Origin: Physcomitrium patens
Lineage: Eukaryota; Streptophyta; Bryopsida; Funariales; Funariaceae
Length of the DNA stretch: 64,000 nucleotides
Assembly: GCF_000002425.4 (NCBI RefSeq)
Contig: NC_037265.1
Coordinates: 6,156,036-6,220,035, forward strand
Reading direction: 5' to 3'
Below are positions 24,332-35,690 of the stretch, in pieces. The notes under the pieces are model-generated. The model made no database searches. It saw only the letters and a program-made list of their open reading frames with translations, and had not been told where the DNA came from. The position numbers and the translations under genes were made by a program. Within the stretch, counting starts at the first letter, position 1, and each line of letters starts with the position of its first letter.

Positions 24332-24751
24332 AGCGGTAATTTTTATTAGATAAAAAATAACAAATTATTTTTTTATATAATCTTATTATTTGGTGATTGA
24401 TCCTATCTTTTTTTATAATAGAAATAGCTAAAATAAATGTCTCTTTTTGAAGCTTGTACAAGATTGTAAGGTCATACCACACATTGTTAATCACTTATGT
24501 TCTACTAAATTCTTCATATGAGCTTCAAACATGCACCATAATTGTAGCACCTTATATCAAAGTCAAGTATGTAATTGCATGCCATTCACAAATTGTCTCT
24601 CTATTGCAATTTCTATACTATTGATCATCAATTAAGTCCTCTTTTAAACTATTTGGATTATAAGAAAATCCGTTTGCATTTGAATTGATAATATATGTCC
24701 AATGTACAACCTCAAAATCATACTTTTAAAGCAATAAAGTCCATCTATTAT
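24332..24751. other. Unclassified AT-rich segment left of Gypsy A
   Basis: No gene or element edge is recognised. It ends at a (TA)n microsatellite (about 24755-24783), where Gypsy A LTR sequence begins. Confidence 0.3.
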
Positions 24752-24756
24752 CACTA

Positions 24757-24787
<31 letters not shown>

Positions 24788-24866
24788 TTCTAATAGCTAT
24801 CTAGATAATATGAATAGATAGAAATAAATAAAAATAGATCAATTTTATAATATCTTATTGTAAGTC

Positions 24867-26111
24867 CTACTAATGCATCTTAATTGATGAATTAGTTAAA
24901 AATATAATTTTAGGTCATTTTATTATATAAATATTAAGATTAGAGAGTTTTTTTTTACTATTTAAGTATTTATTAGAATTTGAAAGTATTCATAAGTTGC
25001 AAAAGAAAATTTATAAAAATGAAGTCTTAATAAGTTTTGGAGGCAATTATCTTAGTTGGTTTAATATTTTTATTTATTATTAAATATTAAGGATAAATTA
25101 TTAAAACCAATATTTTTATTGGCCTTCTATCTACATGTATCACTTATAAAAAAATCCTATCAATGTTTAGTTAGTAATTAGAAGAAGCATGAAAAAAAAT
25201 TCATATTTTTTTAGTTAATTATATAAAAAATAGGATTTCTAGAGGATTTAACTTGATTTTATTACTATAAAAAATTATCAAGATATAAAAATTTAGCCTT
25301 ATAGGGATATTAGTATTATAAAAATATTATAAGATTTTTATATGATTTATTTAGGATTTATTTAGAATTTATTTAAGAATTTATTTAGGAATTTTTAGAA
25401 AAGATTTGAAGACTTTGATAAAATTGAGTTTTACCACTTTGGAAGCCATTATGAAAAAATGGAATAAGATTTGAAGGCCATGTAAGGTTTTTAGGCTTTT
25501 TTGGTATTTTTAAACACCATGGTGAAATCAAAAATGCAAAATTATGAATTTTACTAATAGAAAATAGGACAACTAATAGTTAGTCTAGTCTTTGTAAAAA
25601 GAGAGGTGCACAAGTTCCATATGGATTGTAGTACCTGGAATAGAGTTAGGAGGATAAGATTAAGGCCTTGTGGCATTTCTTGGCAACCCATATACAAGAC
25701 ATGTGGAGCCTTGGTGAGATTCAAATCCTTGATCTATAAGTAAGTTACTCTTGAGGAAAATTATTCACTGAACTTGTTAATTATTCAAGTCCTATCTTAA
25801 AAATTTCACAACTTAGTCATAATAATTGTAATGTAAATGTTTCTTATATCATTAGAAATATAATAAAATTATCTATTTAAAATTATAATTTTTAATATTT
25901 ATTTTAATTTTTACTAGGTAAAAATTTAATGAACACACTATAGACTACTTTTGTTGTATATAATTATTTAATTACAATTATTTCATTTATTTTGTTTTGT
26001 TTTGTTTTTTTTTTTTTTATATAATCTTCCACTTTACACCTCTAATTATAAACAATTCTTTATTAAGTCCATCTTGTAATTTGAATTAAGGAAGAAATTC
26101 ACCCTCATACT
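24867..26111. mobile_element. Unclassified AT-rich insertion splitting the Gypsy A 5' LTR
   Basis: LTR sequence stops at ATAATATCTT (24866) and resumes at AAAAAGCTTCTAAGAAGC (26112), adjacent positions in the uninterrupted LTRs. The intervening 1.2 kb has no recognisable coding capacity. It contains GGATTTATTTAGAATTT-type repeats near 25320-25400, reminiscent of the arrays in the other LTR family but too weak to assign. No clear target duplication. Confidence 0.45.
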
Positions 26112-26209
26112 TATAAAAAAGCTTCTAAGAAGCTTTGTGGATGTAGTTTCACCTTTACATATGTCTATAGGTAATTAATAGGTTAAAAACTTGGTAAAAA
26201 AATTAGCCA

Positions 26210-27734
26210 TATTTTAATATTATGTATATTCTTGCTTGAATATATACCAAGTACTTAAGTGTGGAGGTAAATTATAATACAAAAATAATTCTACTAAGTC
26301 TAATAGAACCTTAAATAAACTTTTAATAATCCTTAATAATCCAATCAAACTTTAACCTATCAAAATAAATATAAAAAACTTATAAAAGAAATATAAAGAA
26401 TTTTAAAATAATACTGAAAATAAAATTTAAAATTAAATTCTAATTAAAATCCTAATTAAATCTTAATCAAATCCTAAATCAAAGCCTAATCAAAACCATA
26501 ATTGATTATTAATCACATCCTAAGTCATATCTTAATGAAATTTTAATGAAATCCTAAATCTTAGATAAGTCTCACACAAGTTCTAAACCAAAACTTAAGC
26601 AAATCCTAAATCAAATCCTAAATCAAATCCTAATCAAATCCTAGACCTTAAACAAAGTCTTTGCAAAGTCTTTGCAAAGTCTATAACAAAATAGAACTTC
26701 AACAACTAATGATCAAATTGTTGATATCAATTCAAAATTTACATATTTTTTAATGTATTAGTTAGGAACAAGTACAAGAAAGATGAAATCAATTACACTT
26801 ACCAACTGAAAGAAATGCAAGATAATCCAATTGAGTATTGAGTGGCTTTCTACTCCAACTTAAATGCTAAACTTTCAGCATGAATATTTCTCTCTTAAAT
26901 TTTTTAAATTTCTCTCAAATTTCATTTAAATGTTGAAAATAAATTCTAATATCCATACAAAAATATATCACTTTAATCCAATTCATGGATTGTTGAAGAA
27001 CTTAATAACACTCACTAACCTTCAAACTCCAATTTTTGAGATTTCAATCCATAAATACTCTCACATACTTTGATCTAATTGTTTGATTGGCTTCAAAATT
27101 TTTATACAAATTAAAAAATAGCACACCAATACATTGCACAAAATTCACCTATACACACACCACAAAACTCAAGAAATATTCAAATTTGTAAATATAATTT
27201 TATTTCTCAAAATCTAAATCAATCAAGAATATTATTAATGTTGAAAATTCCTCAAAGACTCAAAATTTATTCAATTGATATAAAACTAATTTCCAAAAAT
27301 ATCTTCTTAATTTTGGTTTCAAATTCCACTTTCCAATTTATCAAAGAATCCTAGAAATACCATAGATGCATAGTTTTATACTTTAGGGTTTGATTTCAAC
27401 CTAGATTGACAATTGGTTCTCTTTGAATATCAATTCTTGGCTTTTGAATTAAATTCTACTGAAATCTACTCTTAATTTCTTCCTATATATGCTTATATTA
27501 TTTAATTTTTCAATCTACTTCATTTTGCCTTATTTTTGGTTCTACAAAATAAGTAAAAGCCTATTTTGTAAAAAGATAGCATTAACACTTTTTAGTTTTA
27601 TTACCCTTTTAACAATTATCTATATTTCTAAGATAATTTGTAAAAATATTTTAAAATAAGATCTTCTATAATATAATGTTTTCTTCTCTCTTTCATTCAT
27701 TTGTCATATTACATCATAACAATGTGTCACACAT
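26210..27734 (-). repeat. Solo LTR (decayed, minus orientation) of the telomere-repeat-bearing family
   Basis: The left end (TATATTCTTGCTTGAATATATACCAAG) and right end (CATTTGTCATATTACATCATAAC) match the ends of the intact LTRs. The CCTAAATCAAATCCTAATC array at 26440-26660 and the block around 27410-27450 (TTGGTTCTCTTTGAATATCAA) are in the expected order. It interrupts the Gypsy A 5' LTR. Confidence 0.72.
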
Positions 27735-28909
27735 TATTGTAGTGGAAAGAGCTGCTTCAAAAAAACTTTGGACCTCTAGCTGCCACTAAACGCTCAAACA
27801 AGTTGCAAGATTATAAAATACAAATATAATTTATAGCTTGTCTTCAAGAAGATAATTACATCAAATACACAAGTCTAAGATGCACAAGAGTACTCAAGAT
27901 GTGACTAGATATCCTAAAATCACTTCTATTCCTATAGAAATTCCTTATGTATATGTATCAATCAATAACTTCAAATCTAATTGTTTAATTGTGTTCAAAA
28001 TTTTTCACAAATTAACTTATATTTTTCACTATTTCCACACAAAAAATCAACCATAAATTCATTATAGGACTTTGGATATTGCTTAATCTCTAGCAGGTAC
28101 TAAACATGTCAATTTCTAGGCACCTATGTACTAATTCCTTTATATTTCAGAAATCCAAAGGTCAAATACTATGAATTTTTTATTTACAATTTTTCTACAT
28201 AGTTATCTACATTTGTAGAAATTATTAGCCAAAAAATCATCTTAAACTCAAGCTATGGCAAAAATCGAAACCTCAATTATGAACAACTCACTTACAAATC
28301 TCAATTTTTAATACTAACTTCCAATAACTCTCTTTCTTTTGTTTTAGATTGGAATATAATAATATTTTTATATAAAATATATTTCTTTGAATTAGCTTTT
28401 TAATTTCACTTTACAATTCTTCAAAGCTTTCCTACAACTCTTTATATGCTTAAAAGAATAGTAGTAGGCACTAAAAATACACTCTAACTTCAAATAATCA
28501 TAACTCTCTTATTATCATTCTAAATTATATATTATTTTTATCCAAATTCTAGTCCAAACTATAAGATTTTTAAATCTAGTCTCTTTGCTTCAATTAGATT
28601 GTCTTCCCTCAAATGGTCCACCTTGCCTCAAATGAATTATCCTAAAGTGGTCTCAAACTCCAATGTGGTCTCAGTTACTCTGTCACTTAATCTTATCCAC
28701 CTACATGGAATGGTCTAAGAATCAAAATACTATACTTTTGATTCTAAAGTCCTTTTAAAATTCTAACTAATAAATCTTATAATTTTATCTTTAATTATTA
28801 AATTTAAACTATAAAATTAAATAAATTAGAAAAGTATTTTTATTTTATTTTTTTAATTATAATCCAAACTCTCATAATATTTCACCTTATTTTTACATAT
28901 TATTCTACT
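27735..28909. other. Unclassified AT-rich segment within the split Gypsy A 5' LTR
   Basis: This lies between the end of the solo LTR and the point where Gypsy A LTR sequence resumes (AACATATTAGTAGCTTG). I see no coding sequence and no second LTR. It may be the remainder of a larger non-autonomous element or an independent insertion. Confidence 0.35.
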
Positions 28910-29506
28910 TTTCAGCATGGCAACATATTAGTAGCTTGTGATAGAAGTTAATAATATCATGCATGTATAAGAAACTTGCCTTATAAATTAAGACATGTGT
29001 TTTGCAAATTAAAAATAAGTTGGAGTTCCTATAGAATGTTACCACATAGCTCTTCGTTGGATAGTATATATGGAGACAAGAGTGAAGTATTTTTTATTCT
29101 TATCAATTCTTTTCTTGTTTCTAGTCTAATTTTAAGGATTTATAGTTTTTTTGACTTTTAACAATAGATATTTTAATTTATTTTTAATATTCATATTTCT
29201 TCATTTTTATTTTGAAATCTTTCTTTAAAAAAAGTTTTATTTATTTATTTGCCTTTATTAAGTTTTAATCTTTGGAAAATTAATAAAAATATACTTATAA
29301 TATCAAAGCTTCGACTCTTCTTAATTAAGAATGGATTATTATTTTATTTTTTATTTTTATAAGACATAAGCATATTAGAAGTTGTAGATTATTCAATTAT
29401 AAACTAATATTATTCTTAATTTTTTTTTGTTTCTTATTCCTCTCTTCTATTCATCTTTAGAGATATTAGAAATTTTTTTTATTGTATAATCATAGTAGAA
29501 CTTGCT

Positions 29507-30410
29507 ATGCATCATTTCAATTTACCACCACAAAGAGCAATAAGATTGGTAGATAGTGAAGATATAGAAATATTTGGAGCTGCTTTAATATCTTCACCAA
29601 ATAATGCTATTCTTCCTATAGTAGAACACAATTCAAGTATTAAAGAACCAAAAATTATATTGCCTAAGAAATTTGATGGCAAAAGATTAAAATTTTAAGG
29701 ATTCATTAATTAAATATAATTGATAATTAAACTTTAATCTTAAAGCTATCCAATACCAAGATCACAAGTTACATATATTAGTAAATTTCTTTCAAATTCT
29801 ACATTATCATGATTTTGATCTTTTTTTAAAAAATATTATCTAATATTGGATAAATTAGAAGTTTTTTTGATAAATTTTTTATCTATGTGTAGAAAACATA
29901 ATGTAATTTGTGTTGTAATAAATAAGATCCATATTTTATAATAAGATATTTGATCTTTAATATTGTATGCTTCATAATTTTAAAAACTTAGAATTGATAT
30001 TAAATGGGATAATATTACACTTATTTTTTAATTTCTTCACAAATTACAATATGAGATAAAGAAATTAATATTTAATTTATCTAACCTTTAAAAATTAAGT
30101 CAATCAATCAACTTTGTTGTGAAGTGCAATAATCGACTTTTTGAATTTTGATGCAAGAGTCGTATAAAAGGGCCTCAAAATTATTTCAATTTAATGGCAA
30201 CACCAATACCTTTTTAGTACATATATGCAAAAGTTGAAGATATACAAATTAATGTGGTATATTTTAAATCTTTCACTAAGTAAAAAAAATCTTATTGTTC
30301 TCAAGAAATATTATGCTTATACCATAGAAAACCTAAGCACACTACTCAATATTATTCAAAAAAGTGATGCAATGACAAAATAAAAATTATGGCTATCAAA
30401 AAAGAGAATA
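29507..30410 (+). pseudogene. Gypsy A Gag remnant
   Basis: The first 63 codons (29507-29698) are open and end PKKFDGKRLKF, the start of the conserved Gypsy Gag domain. They correspond closely to the B copy at 40205-40429. After the stop the domain continues with shifts to about 30100, then a degenerate zinc-knuckle region at about 30290-30370. No intact knuckle is left. Confidence 0.7.
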
Positions 30411-30529
30411 TGTCAAAAAATAAATTTGTCTAGCTATAATAGGAACCATGTGGCTGAAACCCTGTGTAACATTTAGTAAAAGACTTATTTTTTCCTCCAA
30501 ACTTTTATTTTTATTTTTTACAATAGATA

Positions 30530-30830
30530 TTAATTTAAGACCTAAGTATCACAAAGCTTTTACCTTACTTGATTCAAGAGCCTCAGCTTATTTCTTAAAT
30601 GAAGAGTTTGTTAATAAACATAACATATTTTAAGTGGAAAAAACTCAATCTATTCATGTAGAAGTTATAGATGGTTGTTCATTATCTTTTGGAAATTTTA
30701 TTCATGAAACTCTTCTTATAGAAATAACAATTAATGGTCATAGTAGCTTTATAATATTTAATATCATTAGATCTTCCTCTAATTTAATCATTTTAGATTT
30801 ATCATAGTTAAAAAATTATAATCCTCAAAT
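30530..30830 (+). pseudogene. Gypsy A retroviral-type aspartic protease remnant
   Basis: The block KAFTLLDSRASAYFLNEEFV (30555-30614) corresponds to the protease active-site region, family pattern LxDSGAS. The Gly after DS is Arg here. A downstream block near 30657-30800 (VEVIDG, then NLIILDLS) also fits. Stops break the frame. Confidence 0.65.
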
Positions 30831-31019
30831 ATATTGGATTTTTTGAGAATATAATTAAGAATATTGTTAATCAGTTAAAAAGTCATAAGCCTAGTACAAC
30901 CAAATCCATATTTATAAGTGCAAGAAATTTTTTGCATGCTGCAAAAGAAAGATTATTTTGTATTATTTATGCCATATTTTTTTTAATATTGAAATGACTT
31001 TAAGTGGCATTCCAAGCCA

Positions 31020-31745
31020 ATATCAAAATTTTCAAGATATTTTTGAGAAAAAAAATGTAGATAATTTTTTGAAATATTGTTCCTATGATTGATTAATTGA
31101 CCTTCAAGAGAGAGTTCAATTACTATTTGAATCAACTATAATTTATTACAAAGTGAATTTATTGAACTTAAAAAATATATCAAAGAAAATCTAGCTAAGA
31201 ATTTCATATATCATTTCAAATTTATAGTAGGCACTCCTATCTTCTTTGTAAAAAAAAAAGATGGATCATTGCAAATATATATTGATTATTGAAGAGTCAA
31301 TAAGATCATTATTAAGAATAGGTACTCTCAACCTTTGATATCTAGAATCTTCATTAATTGAATTAATTTAAAATCTATGTTAATTAAGAAATGGAAGTAG
31401 CATTTGAAGTTTTGAATGTAGGCTTTGTTTCTACATCAACCTTATATCATGTTAATTTTTTTAAGGTATTCTTTATGGAAACAAATATATTAAACCTTGC
31501 TTTAAATGCCATATTATTATAAATAGAAATAGATGATAAATTTTATCTAATAGCTTTTCATTTAAAAAAAATTTCAACAACCAAGTTGAATTACAAGATC
31601 CATGATAAAGAACTTCTTGCAATCATAGATTTGTTTCAAGAATGGTGCCATTATTTAGAAGACGCTTCTAATCCAATCACTATATATACAAATTATAAGA
31701 ACCTTAAGTATTTTATATTAATATATATTTTGAATTGTTGGCAAG
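31020..31745 (+). pseudogene. Gypsy A reverse transcriptase and RNase H remnants
   Basis: The fingers region of the reverse transcriptase is readable at 31220-31350 (TPIFFVKKKDGSLQ, then IDY). The palm with the YxDD motif is missing, apparently deleted near 31400. The RNase H-like block is readable at 31550-31730 (YKIHDKELLAIID, then TIYTNYKNLKYF). Confidence 0.65.
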
Positions 31746-32099
31746 CTTGTTGAAGCATGTCTTTATCAAGTTTTAAATTCAAAATTATTTATTGGCCAAA
31801 AAAATAACAAGGTTTTTTTAATGCTCTTTTTAGAAGATCTTATGTTGATCAAAAGAAGAAAATGCAGCTTTTGATGAACAACAAATTCTCTTAAAGCTAA
31901 AGCAACTCATTTTTTCAAGCAATGAAATTAACAATAATTATTGATTCAAAATTTTTTAAGAAAATTTAATTAAGTATGTCCTTAGATCCTCTCATTTTTA
32001 CTATTAAAGAAAATTCTTAAAAATCTCATGATACTTTTAAGTTTGAATTTGAGAATAATTTACTTTATTTTGAAGGTTGCTTATATGTTTTAAAAGGTG

Positions 32100-33400
32100 A
32101 AGCACAAATACATATCTTTTTAAGCTTGTGACAACTTTTCAGCAAGAAGATATTTTAGATATAATAAGACTTTGAAATTAATATTTAAATAATTTTGATA
32201 GTCTCAAATGTAGAAGGTAATCTAAGATTTTGTACAATCATGTGATATTTGTTCAAGATCAAAAATTACTTGTCATCAATCTTATAAACTTCTTCAGCCA
32301 TTATCTATTGAAAAAAAACTATTATATTTTATTTCTATGGATTTTATCATAGATTTTTTGTCTCAAATTCTTATGATTCTATATTTGTAATAGTAGATTT
32401 TTTCATTAAGATAGCACATTTTGTACTATACACAAAATCTATCATAGGTGAAGAAATAGCTAAAATTTTCTTTGATAATATTTATTACTATTATAAATTA
32501 CCTAAAGATATCATATTAAATAGATGAATTTAATTTATATCAAGCTTTAGAAAATTCTTTTCAAGATTCTAAAGGTGGATATAAAACTATCTTTGGTTTC
32601 TTTTTTTTTAAATTAATAATAAATAAAGTATATAAATCAAATTTTAAAGGAGTATTTTAGGTGTACTATCAACTATTAATAAGATGATTGCACAATTCTT
32701 TTGCCATTGCCAAATTTTTCTCATGATAACATGATACATTTTTCTATTTAATAAATACCTTTCTTTGCTAGTTATGGTTATCATCCATAATTTGATGCTT
32801 TTGATTTTTTAAAAGTTAATAATCTTATGGCAAAAGATTTGGAAAATTATTTATCTAAGCTACATACAATAATGAAGGCACATCTTAAAAGAGCTCAAGA
32901 ATGGCAAAAGATCAACCTAGATGCCTATCACAAACAACAACCTCAATTTTACATTAGAAATAAGATATAATTACTTCATTGTAATATCAAGATTATTTGT
33001 CCTTGTAAGAAGTTGGATTTTTGTAGATTTGGACCATTTCTTATATGTACACAAGTGAATCCAATTGCTTAACAATCAGATGTATTGGAATCTATGAAGA
33101 TCCATTCTATATTTCACATGTTTCTTTTTGAGCCATATAAGACAATGAATATCTCAAGAAGACAAATACCACTACCTCCTATAGAAGTAGATAATAATCA
33201 AGAATTTGATGTAAAAGAAGTTTTAAACTCAAGGCAATATCAAAATAAGTTAGAATATATTATTCATTGATGTGAATATAATATTAATAAAAATACATGA
33301 GAGCAAAAAAAAAATCTTACAAATATAATAAAAAAGATTAAATTTTTTTATCAAAAACATCCATTAAAACTTAGATAAATAGTCAAGTAATTTCTTATTA
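32100..33400 (+). pseudogene. Gypsy A integrase and chromodomain remnants
   Basis: Integrase pieces include CDICSRSKITCHQ near 32240 and an ISMDFIIDFL block near 32330. At 33085-33267 an open run reads IHSIFHMFLFEPYK, then PPIEVDNNQEFDVKEVL and KLEYIIHW. This is the GPY/F-to-chromodomain transition of plant chromoviruses; the domain's last helix is broken by stops. Chromodomains steer integration to marked chromatin, so the family probably targeted heterochromatin. Confidence 0.72.
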
Positions 33401-33945
33401 AAAAATAAAATATGTTTAATAAAAATTACATTGTATCTTTTATCTTTTATTATAAATTCTTTACATTTTTTGATGATTATAAGATGGAAAATTTACAATC
33501 GATAGATTCAACTCTAAAGCTATCATTTATTGACTTATTAGAAAAGATATTATAATTATTAGAACCTTGAAGATGACATAATCAAGATGAAGACTTTCAA
33601 GAACAATATGTTTTTCGTCAAATAGATAGCAAGATACAATGCATTTGATATCACAACCTTGGAAGAAGCTTTTAATATTTGGTGATTTTATTGGAAGTAG
33701 AAACAACTCATGATGATATAAAAGATCTTTTGTTTGAAGGAAGTTATGAAGGATTCTATGATGATCAAGTAACAGGGTGGTTTCTCACCTTAGAATAGAA
33801 CATTATCAATAGCTAAGAAGACCTTTCAACTACCTTCAAAAAGAATAAAGATCAAAGTATGTAGCAAATAAAATTTGTTGCATCTTGAACTTCATCAATA
33901 TGTAATCATTTCTCCTCTTGGAATTCATCCCTAAAAGAGATAATA

Positions 33946-34540
33946 ATATCATGGACATATATATTTATTCTAATAGTTACCTAAATAATATGAATAAATA
34001 TAAGTAGGTAAAAATAGATTAATTTCATAATATCTTTTAGAAAAGTTTCTTAGAAGCTTTGTAGGTGTAATTTTATATTTATACATAGATATAGGTGATT
34101 GATAGGTTAGAAACTTGACTAACAAATTAGCTATGTATTGTACATATTAATAGCTTATGATATAAGTTAACAATGTGGCATACATATAAAAAACTTATTT
34201 TATAAATTAAGACATGTGTTTTACAAATTTGACATGTATTGGAGGTCTTATAGAATATTGCCATATAGCTCTTAGTTAGATAGTATATATGGAGACAAGA
34301 AAAAAGTGTTTTTGACTCTTGTAAATTTTTTTTTAGCTTCTAATTTAGTTTCAAGGATCTCTAGTTTTTTTTATCTTTTGGCAATGATTATTTTAATTTC
34401 TTTTTAATATATATATATATATATATATTAAGCTTTAATATGTATTTCTATTTTTTTATCTTTCTTTGAAATTTTTTTTGCTTATTTATTTACCTTCATC
34501 AAGTTCTTATCATTGAAATTTAATAAATTTGCTTATTAAC
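33946..34540 (+). repeat. 3' LTR of Gypsy A
   Basis: It begins TATCATGGACATATATATTTATTC after a purine tract and ends near ATTTAATAAATTTGC. Shared blocks with the other A/B-family LTRs include TTAGATAGTATATATGGAGACAAG and a (TA)n run at about 34407-34430. Confidence 0.75.
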
Positions 34541-35690
34541 TTTTTTGGCTCCATAAGCTGCTTCAAAGATTAACAGTCAGTCACCAATATAAATTATTAT
34601 ACATATAAATAAGGTCAAATGCGGGTCATTATCCAAACTATTACTAAAATTTTTTTTTTATAAGTTTTTTATTTTTTATTTTATTTTATTTTTTATATAT
34701 AATTGAAACTACCTACATTTTATAAAGAAAAAATTTTATCCATCTTATAAAATAAATAAAGCTTATAAAGTAATTAAAATATACCTATGGCTATAATAAA
34801 ACACATATTTTTATTCAACATTTTGATATTTTATAATATACTTGCATTTATAATAGAACTTATTGACTTTAGTTGCAGGGATTTTTCAAAACAAATTATG
34901 TATATTTGTAATGTGACGTGCCTACAATACTTGATGTTAAGACAAGACATACAATTTGTTTGTATCAAGGATGTCTTGCCTAATAGTATTTGTTGTTTAA
35001 AAGCAAAGATAGATAGAAGTATTAAGAGTATTCAAAAAATTGTATTCCTTGTCATCTTTCTATTAATGATTTTGTACATTTTGAACTAGCAATTATGCCA
35101 AATGATCTTCTTTGTATTTTGTGTGGTGAAAAAAGGAAAAAAATCGTTATCATACTATCACGTGATCAATGCTAAAGTGGGTGGCATATGGCATGTTGGG
35201 CACTACTTCTTTTTACTCTGCTTTTTATTCTTCTTTTAGGAAATTAGATTTTTTCTTGTTGTAGGAAGTCTTTCAACCATACTTCATTTATTGACAATAA
35301 TTGAATATTCTTTCTTTCATGTTTGCCACATGTTTTGATGGTCTAACTACTACAACAATGGTTGGATATAATTTTATAGCAATATCATTGTAGAATTTAT
35401 CTCCAATTTTGTATATATTATCATCTTAATTGAGTAGAAGAGCTTCTAATTAGCTTAGGGAGGCACTTCAGAGTGTTGAATATGCATTTGTATTTGGTTT
35501 AAATTACATATTTTATGATTGATTTATGGCACTTGAATGTTTAACTTATTTTCAAAAAATCCAAAAGACAACTTTCTTCTCCAACTTTGAAAACAATGCC
35601 AAGTAAAGGATATTTAGAGACAGCATAAGATGCCATGAGCAACTTAAAGATGTTTTTAATGTAGTGACTACATAGATTAATAAAAAAAAA
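34541..35690. other. AT-rich intergenic DNA right of Gypsy A
   Basis: There is an open frame of 100 codons (34787-35089, plus) rich in Ile/Leu/Phe. It has no recognisable family, and such frames occur by chance in A/T-rich DNA. Nothing else is supported. Confidence 0.3.

Larger units (their letters stand above)
24752..34540 (+). mobile_element. Gypsy A: decayed Ty3/Gypsy chromovirus with a 5' LTR split by later insertions
   Basis: The 5' LTR is in three pieces (about 24752-24866, 26112-26209 and 28910-29296). Their order and sequence match the single 3' LTR at about 33946-34540. An initiator-Met primer site remnant (TAATATCAAAGCTTC, 29297-29311) follows the 5' LTR. Internal remnants in order are Gag (29507-30400), aspartic protease (30530-30800), reverse transcriptase (31020-31380), RNase H (31460-31740), integrase (32100-32930) and a C-terminal chromodomain (33085-33390). 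A purine tract (CTAAAAGAGATAA) precedes the 3' LTR. A C-terminal chromodomain is diagnostic of chromoviruses. All frames are broken. Confidence 0.8.

Noticed and set aside
34787-35089. 100-codon plus-strand open frame, hydrophobic
   Set aside because: Composition-driven (Ile, Leu, Phe, Lys) in AT-rich DNA, no family resemblance, no splice or promoter context.
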